From positions 61,414,779 to 61,478,778 of the forward strand of contig NC_090319.1 in assembly GCF_040869045.1 (NCBI RefSeq): a stretch of 64,000 nt of DNA, written 5' to 3'. A model generated the notes under the pieces. That model saw nothing but the letters and a program-made list of their open reading frames with translations, searched no databases and was not told the origin of the DNA. This DNA comes from Eurosta solidaginis. Taxonomy: Eukaryota > Arthropoda > Insecta > Diptera > Tephritidae. A program made the translations under genes and the position numbers. Positions 20,820 through 31,261 of this stretch are shown here, piece after piece (the first letter of the stretch is position 1; each line of letters opens with the position of its first letter).

Positions 20820-21290
20820 CCATAGTGGTTGACTGTGTAAACGCCGTCCTGTTATGAATGTTAATGGAGTTCAGAATGGTGGTAGTGATATGCACTTTAC
20901 GGAAGTCATGCTTATGGCTGGATAATCGAAAAATTTCATTTAAATGAGGAAATCATAACGGATTTAAACGTTTTCGTTACTGACTAAAGGGATAATATCG
21001 GTAGATACTGGCTGGGTTTCCGGTCTTTCTCTGTTATTCTGGAAAGGCATAGGCTTTTAACGACAAGTAGAAAAAAAGTCCTAGGCTACTGATGCCCTCA
21101 TGGCACAGGTGTTTGGCATCGGTATAGGTCTTCCGTCTGGGACTATTGATATGGATGGCTTGGCCTTTTCAATAACTTCTTTAACCTCTGTTGAGGTAAC
21201 GGTGAGGGTTGACTCGTCATGCTTGTGTTTATGTGCCCGTTGATTTGGACGATATCTAGCATTGTCACCTGTCACTCGCGCACCTTCTCG
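20820..21290 (-). pseudogene. Captured LINE reverse transcriptase segment, right side
   Basis: Antisense partner of 15527-16017: on the minus strand it reads RYRPNQRAHKHKHDES, VTSTEVKEVIEKAKPS and VPDGRPIPMPNT, the same RT finger-region stretch. It adjoins the right subrepeat arm (21291-21568) of the CCCTGCAG element. Confidence 0.72.
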
Positions 21291-21570
21291 AGCCGACAGA
21301 TGAAATTCTAGTCAAATTAATTATTTAAATACTAACTAGTATTAATAACACCACAAAATTATAGCCAATGAACCATTCTAAAACTGACCAGTATGATGAA
21401 CGCTACACAATTCTAGTCAATTAACTACTCATACACTAACTATTATGAATAACACCACAAAATTATAGTCAATGAACTAGTCAAAAGCTGACTAGTATGA
21501 ATAACCCCACAAAATTCTAGTCAATGAATTAGAATGTTTGCTGACTACTTGGGCTTTTGACTGCAGGGAT

Positions 21571-22460
21571 GCTAAAGACGTTGAAACAGAAAAGGACGCC
21601 TTTAAACTCATAGATGATTATCATAAAAATGAAACAGGACATACAGGTATAGTCGAAAATTATAAGGGACTTAAAAGATTAATTTATATAACAAATTTAA
21701 AGCTTTTAATTCATAAATATATAAACAATTGTGCAATTAAAAATAAATGTAAATTAACAGAAACACCAACGGATATAAACCAATTGTTCATATGGATATT
21801 TATACAAATTGCAAATCAAACCTTTTAACTTTCATTGATCGATTTTCAAAATTTGCAACGGCTTATTATTTAGAAGATAGGAATAATCAAACTGTTGTAG
21901 AAAAACTAAGGCTTTATAAATCTCAACGGGGACATTTTTTAAAATTAATTTGCGATAATGAGTTTAAAAGTATTAATATTAAATATTATTTAAAAAATTA
22001 AAATATTAAATTGCATTTAGTGAAACCAAATAATCATACAGGTAATGCAGATATAGAGAAATTGCATAATACAATTACAGAGAAAATTAGAATGATGTCT
22101 ATTGAATACAAAGTGCTTAATGTTAAAGATAAAATTAGTAAAGCGATTGAATTTTATAATAATAGTTTTCATTCTGTAACTAAAGAAAAACCAATAAATG
22201 TAGAAACTGGACAATGGAATAAAATTAAAATACATAATAATATGTTAGTTATAAATGAGGGATACATTAATACCAAAAATATGAAAAGAGAAAATTATAC
22301 GGAGAGCAGGAAAGAAGGCTTCATTAAAAATTGTAAATCACTTAGACACAAACAAGAAACAAAATATAAATTTTATGATTTGAAAAATATACACCTCTCA
22401 AATATTAAAAGAAAATTGAAATTTGAAAGCATCCTTAATACAAGAGAAATAGAGAATTAA
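21571..22460 (+). pseudogene. Ty3/gypsy integrase, second half of the split pol
   Basis: Integrase would insert the double-stranded copy into the genome. An H2C2 finger (IDDYHKNETGH...NNCAIKNKC, 21600-21760) comes first. The catalytic core shows all three acidic positions: TFIDRFSKFATA (Asp), ICDNEFKS (Asp) and NADIEKLHNTITEK (Glu). One frameshift near 21825 and an in-frame TAA at 21999-22001 break it; the rest reads openly to 22458. The C-terminal region (YNNSFHSVTKEKP) fits the usual gypsy layout. Codon use is extremely A/T-rich, as in the RNase H half at 14061-14660. Confidence 0.85.
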
Positions 22461-23100
22461 TTTAATAAAAATATAATTTTTGTTTATGTATATGTTTTAC
22501 TATTACTATATGTATGGTTCATAAATAGATACATATAAGTAATTACACATACAGGAGTATCTTAATTTAAATGAGGGAGAAGTTATATTATTATGTTAAC
22601 TTTTAATTATTGTTGATTTCTACTATAAATTATTAAAGAACTTTGTACCAAAAAGATATTTCTTGTATTAAAAGAAAAACTTATTTCATATTTCAATTCA
22701 ATACATCAGAAATTTTCATTATAAGAAATATTCTTGTTGCAATCGTTACAAATATTGTTTTAATAAATTCAAACAACAAAATATATACAGAGTTTGAATT
22801 TTATATCGGCTAGTTTTTACAAATAAATGTGTAAATTATTTAAAAACATATTTCGCGCGTACATAAGTAGGTACACGCACCCCTTTTTTAACACGCTTAT
22901 CTTAGCTTCACGTGTATGTATGTTTGTAAGTCTCTAGGCTAGGCGCGCAAAGGAGAGTTACAAACAAATGAATATGGTTTAAAAAACTAAAATACCCTTT
23001 TAAATAATATCCAACTAAAAAGTTAAAAATAATTTTCAAAAAAGTTTAAAACAATAACGAAGGAAAAATATTAGTATATCGTCTGTAAGTCGAGCGCCTA
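22461..23100. other. AT-rich stretch downstream of the gypsy integrase
   Basis: Probably 3' untranslated and LTR sequence, but no paired LTR was found. 22973-23080 resembles 47720-47830. No gene is seen. Confidence 0.4.
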
Positions 23101-23104
23101 ACTC

Positions 23105-23425
23105 AATTTCTATATTCCTATAGATGCCGTCTTAAGCTGATATATATTGGAACGATTTTCCGTCATCCCCTATCAATTTGGTTTCGAGACCGGTTTCGGC
23201 GTTGTGCCATCATCAGTGTAGATTTTCGTTCTGATCTGTTGTTGGCGTTTGTGCTGTATTTATAATTCGTTAGTACGTGGACAGGTATTGTCAAAATTGA
23301 TGCTTCACAACCGAGGGTGGGGTTTACTGATCGATTTGTGTGGTTGACTGAGGCAGGTAAAAGTCCGTGATTTTAGTCGTTTGACCTCCTTTATGGGTGT
23401 TGTTTTTGTGCGTTAATTGTTTTGT
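23105..23425 (-). other. Penelope-like element 3' region
   Basis: Lies just downstream (minus strand) of the GIY-YIG fragment. At 23185-23222 it carries a CTGATGA...GCCGAAA motif like the hammerhead cores known from Penelope-like elements (discussed in findings). No open frame. Confidence 0.5.
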
Positions 23426-24171
23426 ATTTATTTGTTGTTGTGTATTTGTCTGTTGCACCTGTGTCATTAGTTTATTTCTTGAATATTGTGTCAGAAATTG
23501 TGTTTATCTGTTCGTTTATTATTCTACCGTCGAATGTTTTCTGTTTGTAGATTTCCAAGTTTTCGAGTACGTTGAGGCGTCGGCCTTTTGCTTGTATGTT
23601 TGCTGGGGAACATTCATTCTCGAACATGTGATTCGCGAACTTAGACTCTGGTATAATGTTTGGATTCCGTGTTTTTTGTTGTAATCTCTAATGTGCTCTC
23701 TGAACCTCGTTCTTATTTGCCGTCCTGCTTGTCCTATGTAACTATGTTGTCATCCGCAAGTAAGCTTGTATACGCCGTGGCTGCTAAACGGATCCTCTGA
23801 GTTAGTGTTAGTTCTTAGTTTCCGCTCTAGATTGTTCGATGTTTTGAACGCTGTGTTAGTGTCGTATTTTTTAAAGAAGCTTTTATTTCTGAAAGTGAAG
23901 TGCCGATATTTCCCTTAAATATTTTCTTAGTGATCCATACCCCATAACTGTGCAATTTTATAAGGCTTTATAAAAAGTTCAACAACGAAGTTTTTACCAT
24001 TTATAATGCAAATTATTTTTTCTAAGCCAAACTTCTACTGGTTCACTTTTTCGCAAAAAAAAACCTTAAAATGCTATTTTTATAGGGTGCGCTATTCCAA
24101 AAGAGATAATGAAGTGCTGCTTATATAATACACTTAGCATTACCCACGTCGTCCCTCTTATTTTTTCCATC
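23426..24171 (-). pseudogene. Penelope-like GIY-YIG endonuclease fragment, tandem unit 1
   Basis: On the minus strand (about 23880 down to 23430) the frames read KTSNNLERKLRTNT, HGVYKLTCG and SYIGQAGRQIRTRFREHIRD, then FANHMFENECSP-type sequence: the GVY and YIG halves of a GIY-YIG nuclease as found at the C-terminus of Penelope-like retroelements, including the Cys-rich insert. A stop or frameshift sits between GVY and YIG, and another near 23640. The upstream reverse transcriptase is absent. The higher-coordinate part of the unit (23880-24171) is a different repeat that recurs at 38895-39190 and 46800-46945. Confidence 0.72.
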
Positions 24172-24948
24172 ATTTATTTGTTGTTGTGTATTTGTCTGTT
24201 GCACCTGTGTCATTAGTTTATTTCTTGTAAACAAGTTTTAAAGGCCTGAATATTGTGTCAGAAATTGTGTTTATCTGTTCGTTTATTATTCTACCGTCGA
24301 ATGTTTTCTGTTTGTAGATTTCCAAGTTTTCGAGTACGTTGAGGCGTCGGCCTTTTGCTTGTATGTTTGCTGGGGAACATTCATTCTCGAACATGTGATT
24401 CGCGAAGTTAGACTCTGGTATAATGTTTGGATTCCGTGTTTTTTGTTGTAATCTCTAATGTGCTCTCTGAACCTCGTTCTTATTTGCCGTCCTGCTTGTC
24501 CTATGTAACTATGTTGTCATCCGCAAGTAAGCTTGTATACGCCGTGGCTGCTAAACGGATCCTCTGAGTTAGTGTTAGTTCTTAGTTTCCGCTCTAGATT
24601 GTTCGATGTTTTGAACGCTGTGTTAGTGTCGTATTTTTTAAAGAAGCTTTTATTTCTGAAAGTGAAGTGCCGATATTTCCCTTAAATATTTCCTTAGTGA
24701 TCCATACCCCATAACTGTGCAATTTTTTAAGGCTTTATAAAAAGTTCAACAACGAAGTTTTTACCATTTATAATGCAAATTATTTTTTCTAAGCCAAAAT
24801 TCTACTGGTTCACTTTTTCGCAAATAAAAACCTTAAAATGCTATTTTTATAGGGTGCACTATTCCAAAAGAGATAATGAAGTGCTGCTTATATAATACAC
24901 TTAGCATTACGCACGTCGTCCCTCTTATTTTCTCCATCATTGCATATA
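24172..24948 (-). repeat. Tandem unit 2 of the Penelope-like/other-repeat composite
   Basis: Nearly identical direct copy of 23426-24171 at an offset of 746 bp. It differs by a ~21-bp insertion (GTAAACAAGTTTTAAAGGCC near 24226-24246) and scattered substitutions. It repeats the GIY-YIG fragment and the associated terminal repeat; the end TTTTCTCCATCATTG at 24934-24948 is more complete than in unit 1. Confidence 0.88.
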
Positions 24949-24974
24949 TGTCAATAAACAATTAAATAAACAAA

Positions 24975-25263
24975 CGCAAGTCGCGATTACCTTCGAAGAG
25001 ATTTTAGGCCAACCTTCTCTTTCAAGTTGCGTAATGTTAGCTACAAATTGGCGGAACGGGACCTACATATTTTATTCCGACTCCGAGCTGAGAAGCTTTT
25101 CATGGCTGAAATACACCCGGAGTGTTCGAAGAATCATTCCGAGGGGTGACCTCGCTTAGAAAAACTTTTTTTTTTCAAAATTTTTGATGTTACTTGGCCC
25201 GCGAGTTGAACCCAGGACCCTCGTTGTGATAGGCGGAGCACCCTACCACCACACCACGCGGCC
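24975..25263 (-). mobile_element. S1 SINE, copy 4 (diverged)
   Basis: Reverse-orientation S1 copy with many substitutions. The tail side is at 24975 and the tRNA-like head at 25263 (CACCACACCACGCGGCCG). The B-box region is degenerate (GCGAGTTGAACCC). A matching diverged copy in inverted orientation is at 38549-38884; the two share flanks, so they are one duplicated insertion. Confidence 0.8.
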
Positions 25264-25545
25264 GTCAATTAACATATATGTCATACCTCTATATTGCTAC
25301 TACCGGCTGGGTAAACTCACAACCATCAGAGTGATATATTGCTGTGTTAATGCTTTTGTTTTTGTATTCAATCACCTAAATTCAATGTACCTAATTAAAA
25401 TTTTTTCTTGTCACACTTATGCTGCTACAATCACAAAAATTTAGTAGGCTGTTTTTTTTCCAATTCAAAACTGTTATTTACACAATAAATATTTGTATAA
25501 ATAGCACACACAAATTTCACCTTGCTTCACTTTAAACTAGTGATG
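25264..25545. repeat. Duplicated flank of S1 copy 4
   Basis: Inverted counterpart of 38270-38548: landmarks include ATATATGTCATACCTCTATA, GTCACACTTATGCTGCTACA and TAAATAGCACACACAAATTT. Part of an inverted segmental duplication with 38265-39190. No gene. Confidence 0.8.
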
Positions 25546-26101
25546 GGCGATACAGCGATTTTGAACTATCAGTGAAAATAGTGATGGCGATTTTTGAATC
25601 GCGACTATATTTTACAGCTATAGCGATCGCTTTAATTTATTTTTAACAAGCGAATATATACAGAATATATGAACCAAAATTGCAAAAAAAGAGAAAAATA
25701 TGTACCATTTATTGCAAAAAACTTAAATTCTTCTTTTATTTTTCCATCAAAAACATAAATTTTATAAAACTGCTAACGCCTGCCTCAGGCGACCAATCTT
25801 AAACCAAGTCTAAAGACTCGGTTTATTTGGTGTCACATAATGTAATTGAAAACAAAAGAGTTCAGTCATTTAATCTCTTTTATACACTTCATGAAATATT
25901 TATATGGGCTCATAAAATTTCCACATTTTACTTCTTTTTTAATTAAACGGTTTTATTTAGCTTGACTTGAGAGGCCGGCCGGCCGGCCGCACGGCCATTG
26001 TAAACGAATTTTGTAATTAAAATTTAAGTAACTTCCCGATAAGCTTCAAGATTGAAACTTGAAATATAGTTCATAACCCGATGACAATGCAATAATAAGA
26101 A
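25546..26101. other. Spacer with a possible TAGTGATGGGCGAT transposon tip
   Basis: TAGTGATGGGCGATACAGCG at 25540-25559 looks like a hAT-type tip, and related GCGATCGC/GATGGCGATTT repeats follow, but I found no matching right end. A GGCCGGCCGGCCGGCC run is at 25974-25989. Otherwise AT-rich. Confidence 0.35.
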
Positions 26102-26214
26102 ACAAGTAAGGAAGGCTAAGTTCGGGTGTAACCGAACATTACATACTCAGCTGAGAGCTTTGGAGACAAAAAAGGGAAAATCACCATGTAGGAAAGTGAA
26201 CCTATGGTAACCCT

Positions 26215-27130
26215 GGAATGTGTTTGTATGACATGGGTATCAAATGGACGGTATTAATGAGTATTTTAAAAGGGAGTGGGCCATAATTCTATAGGTGGAC
26301 GCCATTTCGGGATATCGCCACAAAGGTGGACCAGGCGTGACTCTAGAATGTGTTTGTACGATATGGGTATCAAATGAAAGGTGTTAATGAGTATTTTAAA
26401 AGGGCGTGGGCCTTAGTTCTATAGGTGGACGCCTTTTCCAGATATCGCCATAGAGATGGACCAGGGATGACTCTAGAATGCGTTTGTACGATATGGGTGT
26501 CAAATGAAAGGTGTTAATGAGTATTTTAACAGGGAGTGGTCCTTAGTTCTATTGATGGAAGCCTTTTCTAGATATCGCCATAAAGGTGGGCCAGGGGTGA
26601 CTCTAGAATATGTTTGTACGATATTGTTATCAAGTGAAAGGTGTTAATGAGTATTTTAAAAGGGAGTGGGTCTTAGTTCTATAGGTGGACGCCTTTTCGA
26701 TATATCGCCATAAGGGTGGACCAAGGGTGACTCTAGAATGTGTTTGTACGATATGGGTATCAAATGAAAGGTGTTAATGAGTATTTTAAAAGGGAGTGGC
26801 TCTTAGTTCTATAGGTGGAAGCCTTTTCGAGATATCGCCATAAGGGTGGACCAAGGGTGACTCTAGAATGTGTTTGTACGATATGGGTATCAAATGAAAG
26901 GTGTTAATGAGTCTTTTAAAAGGGCGTGGGCCACCTTAGTTCTATATGTGGACGCCTTTTCCAGATATCGCCATAGAGGTGGACCAGGGGTGACTCCAGA
27001 ATGTGTTTGTACGAAATGGGAAACAAATGAAAGGTATTAATGAGGGTTTTAAAAGGGAGTGGCCCTTAAGTTTATATGTGAAGGCGTTTTCGAGATATCG
27101 ACCAAAATATGGACCAGGGTGACCCAGAAC
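26215..27130 (+). repeat. 130-bp minisatellite inside repeat R, copy A
   Basis: About seven units. GTGTTAATGA recurs at 26381, 26511, 26641, 26771 and 26901, exactly 130 bp apart. Each unit also holds GATATCGCCATA and GGGAGTGG or GGGCGTGG. Outer units are more diverged. Confidence 0.92.
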
Positions 27131-27468
27131 ATCATCTGTCGGGTACCGTTAATTTATTTATAAATTTAATACCACGAACAGTATTCCTGCCAAGATTCCA
27201 AGGGCTTTTGATTTCGCCGAACTTTTTCATTTTCTTCTACTTAATATGGTAGGTGTCACACCCATTTAACAAAATTTTTTCTAAAGTTATATTTTGCATC
27301 AATAAACCAATTTACCGTGTTTCATCCCTTTTTTCATATTTGATATAGATTTTCATTTTTCGTAATTTTAGATATCGAAAAATTGGGCGTGGTCATAGTC
27401 GGATTTTGGCCAGTTTTTATACCAAGATAAAGCGAGTTCAGATAAGTACGTTAACTAATCTTAGTAAA

Positions 27469-27997
27469 CAATTTTTGTTGTTATATCGGCCTACTGATTT
27501 TAAGATCGCGGGTTCGAATCGAGCTCAATTAAGAAAAAATTTATCATAACAATAATAATGATAAAAAATTATTGTTAGGCCTTGATATAACAACAAAAAT
27601 TGTTAATACATCCCAGAGCACGGGGAAAAAGTGTCAATAAAATATGACACTATGGCGGCATTGCCATAAAACAAGTCCAATTTTCACATCCATTCTGCAA
27701 CAGATGTCGCAGTGTTGTGAATATCAATTGGCACGAACCAGAATAGAAGTAGGATTAATGAAGACAAACAAAAAACCGCTGTGATAACTGAATGGTTATA
27801 GCAGCGGCGCCTAAACGTTGCCGATGAAGGAATTTAGCAGTTCCCGAAATGGATCTATACAACGAGCTTTGGCAGTTGTCTAAATTTTTTCTTTCTTCTA
27901 TTCTAATTTAAAAATTTTTTCAATTAAGAAAAAATTTATCATAACAATAATAATGATATAAAATTATTGTTAGGCCTTGAGCTCGATTCGAACCCGC
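27469..27997 (-). mobile_element. SINE-like insertion with tRNA-like ends in opposite orientation
   Basis: 529 bp inserted in repeat R with a perfect 12-bp duplication AATCTTAGTAAA (27457-27468 and 27998-28009). Near both ends is a tRNA-like B-box segment: GCGGGTTCGAATCGAGCTC at 27517-27535 (plus) and its complement GAGCTCGATTCGAACCCGC at 27979-27997. Each is followed inward by the same ~60-bp AT-rich sequence. The left side has an AACAACAAAAATTG-type tail. The duplication length and tail fit target-primed retrotransposition; two joined SINE copies is my reading. Confidence 0.72.
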
Positions 27998-28960
27998 AAT
28001 CTTAGTAAAGATATATCGATTTTTGCTTAAGTTATCGTGTTAATGGCCGAGCCTAAGGACAGACGGTCGACTGTGTATAAAAACTGGGCGTGGCTTAAAC
28101 CGATTTCGGCCATTTTCACAGAAAACAGTTATCGTTATAGAGTATCTGCCCCTACCAAATTTCAGAAGGATTGTTAAGTTTTTGTTCGACTTATGGCATT
28201 AAAAGTATTCTAGACAAATTAAATGAAAAAGGGCGGAGTCACGCCCATTTTGAAATTTTCTTTTATATTTTTATTTTGTTGAACCATATCATTACTGAAG
28301 TTGAATGTTGACATAATTTACTTATATACTGTAAAGATATTAAATTTTTTGTTAAAATTTGACTTTTAAAAAAATTTTTTAAAAGTGGGCGTGGTACTTA
28401 TCCGATTTTGCAAATTTTTATTAAGCGTACATATAGTAATAGGAGTAACGTTCCTGCCAAATTTCATCATGATATCTTCAACGACTGCCAAATTACAGCT
28501 TGCAAAAGTTTTAAATTACCTTCTTTTAAAAGTGGGCGGTGCCACGCCCATTGTCCAAAATTTGACTAATTTTCTATTCTGCGTCAAAGGTTCAACTCAC
28601 ATACCAAGTTTCATCGCTTTATCTGTCTTTGGTAGTGAATTATTGCACTTTTTTGATTTTTCGAAATTTTCGATATCGAAAAAGTGGGCGTGGTTATAGT
28701 CCGATATCGTTCATTTTAAATAGCGATCTGAGATGAGTGTTCGGGACCTACATACCAAATTTCATCAAGATACCTCAAAATTTACTCAAGTTATCGTGTT
28801 AACGGACGGACGGACGGATGGACATGGCTCAATCAAATTTTTTTTCGATCCTGATATATGGAAGTCTATATCTATCTCGATTCCTTTATACCTGTACAAC
28901 CAACCGTTATCCAATAAAACTTAATATACTCTGTGAGCTCTGCTCAACTGAGTATAAAAA

Positions 28961-29120
28961 CTCCGATAATTGGGGCATGGATCGAAAATTTCAAAAAATC
29001 GTATTTGTGGTCCGATTTGGTTCATATTTGCAACACATAATACATACATACATGAATAAAAAGCGACCTATGGTTTCCGAAACTGAAAACCCCTATCAAA
29101 AACCAGGAACTATGTTATAA
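28961..29120. other. Short spacer
   Basis: AT-rich; nothing recognised between repeat R and the LINE 3' end. Confidence 0.4.
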
Positions 29121-29149
29121 AATAACTCCGCCCTCTCGGCAAATACAAG

Positions 29150-30160
29150 AAGCTTCCTAGGATTTAAGCCACTTGATGCTTCTAGATCTGACAGCTGTAT
29201 CACTCGTAATAGCTGGAGTCTTAGCCTGGCAAGCGCAGGGCAAGAACACAAAACGTGCTGCTTGGTCGATCATGTGCACCTCTCGCCTTCACTTAATTAC
29301 GGCCAGTCTATATGGGACGTCTACAGAGCAAGCTTCAAGGGATGCGCCCTTTTTAGCTAATTCATCCGCTTTTTCATTCCCATCTATTCCCATATGCCCT
29401 GGAACCCAATATAGATGTATGCTTCTCCCTGTCCCGATTCTCTCCAGGGACTGCTTACACTCTAACACGCATTTAGATTTTGTGGTATGCGAGATTATTG
29501 CCTTAATTGCTGCTTGACTGTCAATATAAAAGTTAACACAATTGCAGTTGGGCTATTTTCTTCCAGGGTTTCTACTGCTTTGGTTACGGCTGCTATTTCC
29601 GCTTGGAAAACGCTACAGTAATCCGGCAGCCTGTAGGATCTGTTTATTTCCGGATCAGCACAGTATACCGCAGGCCGTACTCCTTCCACTACTTTGGAAC
29701 CATCTGTGTACACATGTATCGCCGCGTCCGCCATTTGAGCATCCTTGCGCCATCCGTCCACCTCTATTGTGGCCTTAAGATCGCCCTCGATGCGCAGACA
29801 GGGAATCAGGTAGTCTGTTCGTCTTTTGATTGATGACGCTATACTACTATGGCCGTATGGTCGGCACTCAAGCTGCCCCGAGGCACCGATCCTGGTTGCA
29901 GTTGTTAACGCTATGTTCTTTGCTACCAGGTCTACAGGTGGAATGTGAAGAATGGCATACAGTGCAGCTGTCGGGGTTGTTTTCAGGGCTCCCGTAATAC
30001 TAAGCATTGATAGTCTGCATACCCCCTCTAATTTTTTAGGTAGGTTGATTTTTGTGTGGCTTTCCACCAAACAAGACCTACATAGTATAGGATGTAAAAA
30101 CCCAATGAGAAAGAGAGGGCGATAAGCCCCACGTACACCCCAGAATTCTTTTACATGCAT
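29150..30160 (-). pseudogene. LOA-like ORF2: end of RT and RNase H domain
   Basis: RNase H would remove template RNA during retrotransposition. HVYTDGSKVVEG gives the first Asp and FQAEIAAVTKAVE the Glu. The frame then shifts near 29530; the third Asp (FYIDSQAAIKAI) is in another frame, and WVPGHMGIDGNEKADELAKK (His and last Asp) continues to about 29330. All four acidic/His positions are thus still encoded, but not in one frame. The N-terminal part (30160-29790) is the RT-RNase H connection. Confidence 0.85.
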
Positions 30161-31184
30161 AAAGTGCCGTTGAACCCTTTTTCACCCTCTCCTCCACGTT
30201 GAGCTTCCATAACAGCTTACTGTCTAGGATGATTCCTAGATACTTTGTGCAAGGTTTCTCTTGTTCACCCCTCCTAACTTGGGCCTGATCCAATTTGGGA
30301 CCTTGTACCTCTTTGTAAACAACACCATATCCGTCTTATCTGCGTTGACTTTCAACCAGACATTTGATGCCCAGGTAGGAATCTCCCGAAGCGCCCGATC
30401 CATCACAGAGCTAATCGTTGGAAGGCACTTTCCACTTATGACAATTGCAACGTCATCCGCGTAAGCCGTAAGTTTTAAGGGTTCCTCATCAAATCGCTTG
30501 AGCAGTTGGTTGATGACCAGCGTCCACAGCAGAGGTGATAGCACCCCTCCCTGCGGCGTGCCCCTGTCCACTGATTTCGTGGCATCGAACAATCCCCATT
30601 GTGATGTAATCTTCCTGCAATTTAACATGCAGCCGATCCATCTGGTTAAGGCTGGATGTACTTTAATGTAATTAAGACCATCCATAATCGCCCATTTAGA
30701 AACATTATTGAAAGCCCCGGCAATGTCTAAGAAGAGTCCTAGAGCATATTCCTTATATTTCCAGGGCTTTCTCTACGCTTATTACTACCCTATGCAATGC
30801 GGTGTCTACCGACTTGCCTTTGGTGTACGCATGTTGTGTTGTGGAGAGCGGCTTTTCGTCCACGTTGGACTTTATATATACATCTATCAGCGTCTCAAAG
30901 GATTTGAGCAGACATGATGTTAAGCTAATGGGTCTATAATCTTTGACATATACGTGACCGATCTTTCCCGCCTTTGATAGGAAAGCTAAACAAGCAGTTC
31001 TCCAAGAGTGCGGTACATGATTCAGTCTTATGCACCCATCGAATATTATTTTAAGCCATTCCACGACCGCCCTACTTGAGACTTGTAGCATGACCGGGAA
31101 TATACAATCTGGGCTCGGCGAATTAAACTTAGAAAACGTCTTCACTGCCCAATCGATCTTGGTATCGGTCACCAAGCCCGGCAC
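30078..31184 (-). pseudogene. LOA-like ORF2: reverse transcriptase core
   Basis: Visible blocks: DWAVKTFSKFNSPSPDCIFP (RT start), FLSKAGKIGHVYVKDYRPIS, then TPQGGVLSPLLWTLVINQLL and the catalytic YADDVAIVISG. Spread over frames at 31184-30753, 30685-30236 and 30293-30078, so two frameshifts interrupt the core. In the second frame the ADKTDMVLFTKR thumb-side segment is clear. The RT N-terminal piece lies beyond the LTR-type insertion at 32580-32804. Confidence 0.87.
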
Positions 31185-31261
31185 TACCCGCTCCGTGATC
31201 GAAGTGTGAGTGCTGTGATGGACTTATTTCTGCTGAGGTATGCCCAGTCCGTCCAGGGTTC

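Larger units (their letters stand above)
15063..21568. mobile_element. Composite DNA element with CCCTGCAGTCAAA ends (outer copy)
   Basis: The left end CCCTGCAGTCAAACC and right end GGCTTTTGACTGCAGGG form short inverted ends; beyond the first ~13 bp the two arms differ. It is flanked by AT on both sides (15061-15062, 21569-21570), and a single AT restores an open frame in the surrounding gypsy pol. Inside: a left arm of ACTAGT-rich subrepeats, an AT-rich bridge, LINE-derived sequence, and a right arm of another subrepeat type. A second copy (15255-16685), the start of a third (18188), two MITEs, a solo LTR and a larger DNA transposon are nested in it. No transposase is recognised in its own sequence; the superfamily is unknown to me. 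Confidence 0.75.
26102..28960 (+). mobile_element. Repeat R, copy A (noncoding, with internal minisatellite)
   Basis: Starts ACAAGTAAGGAAGGCTAAG and ends CTCAACTGAGTATAAAAA. ATACTCAGCTGAG near the left end is inverted relative to CTCAACTGAGTAT at the right end. It has a 130-bp minisatellite (26215-27130), then conserved unique sequence with many GGGCGTGG motifs and a GGACGGACGGAC run near 28803. A 529-bp SINE-like insertion occupies 27469-27997. The same ends and order occur at 44646, 48028 and, inverted, 62187. No transposase. Short subterminal inverted repeats with a central tandem array recall Helentron-type non-autonomous elements, but the class is unproven. Confidence 0.8.

Noticed and set aside
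22017..22235. Minus-strand open frame in the gypsy integrase
   Set aside because: Shadow frame in AT-rich coding sequence.
25974..25990. GGCCGGCC run as a CpG-type regulatory site
   Set aside because: Only 16 bp, isolated in AT-rich sequence, no promoter or gene nearby.
26215..27130. CRISPR-like regular repeat array
   Set aside because: 130-bp head-to-tail units without distinct spacers, inside a dispersed eukaryotic repeat.
28385..28699. 104-codon frame also present at 45319-45633
   Set aside because: Both lie at the same place in copies of repeat R and match because the DNA is conserved. Copies C and D do not keep it, and the protein looks like translated AT-rich sequence.
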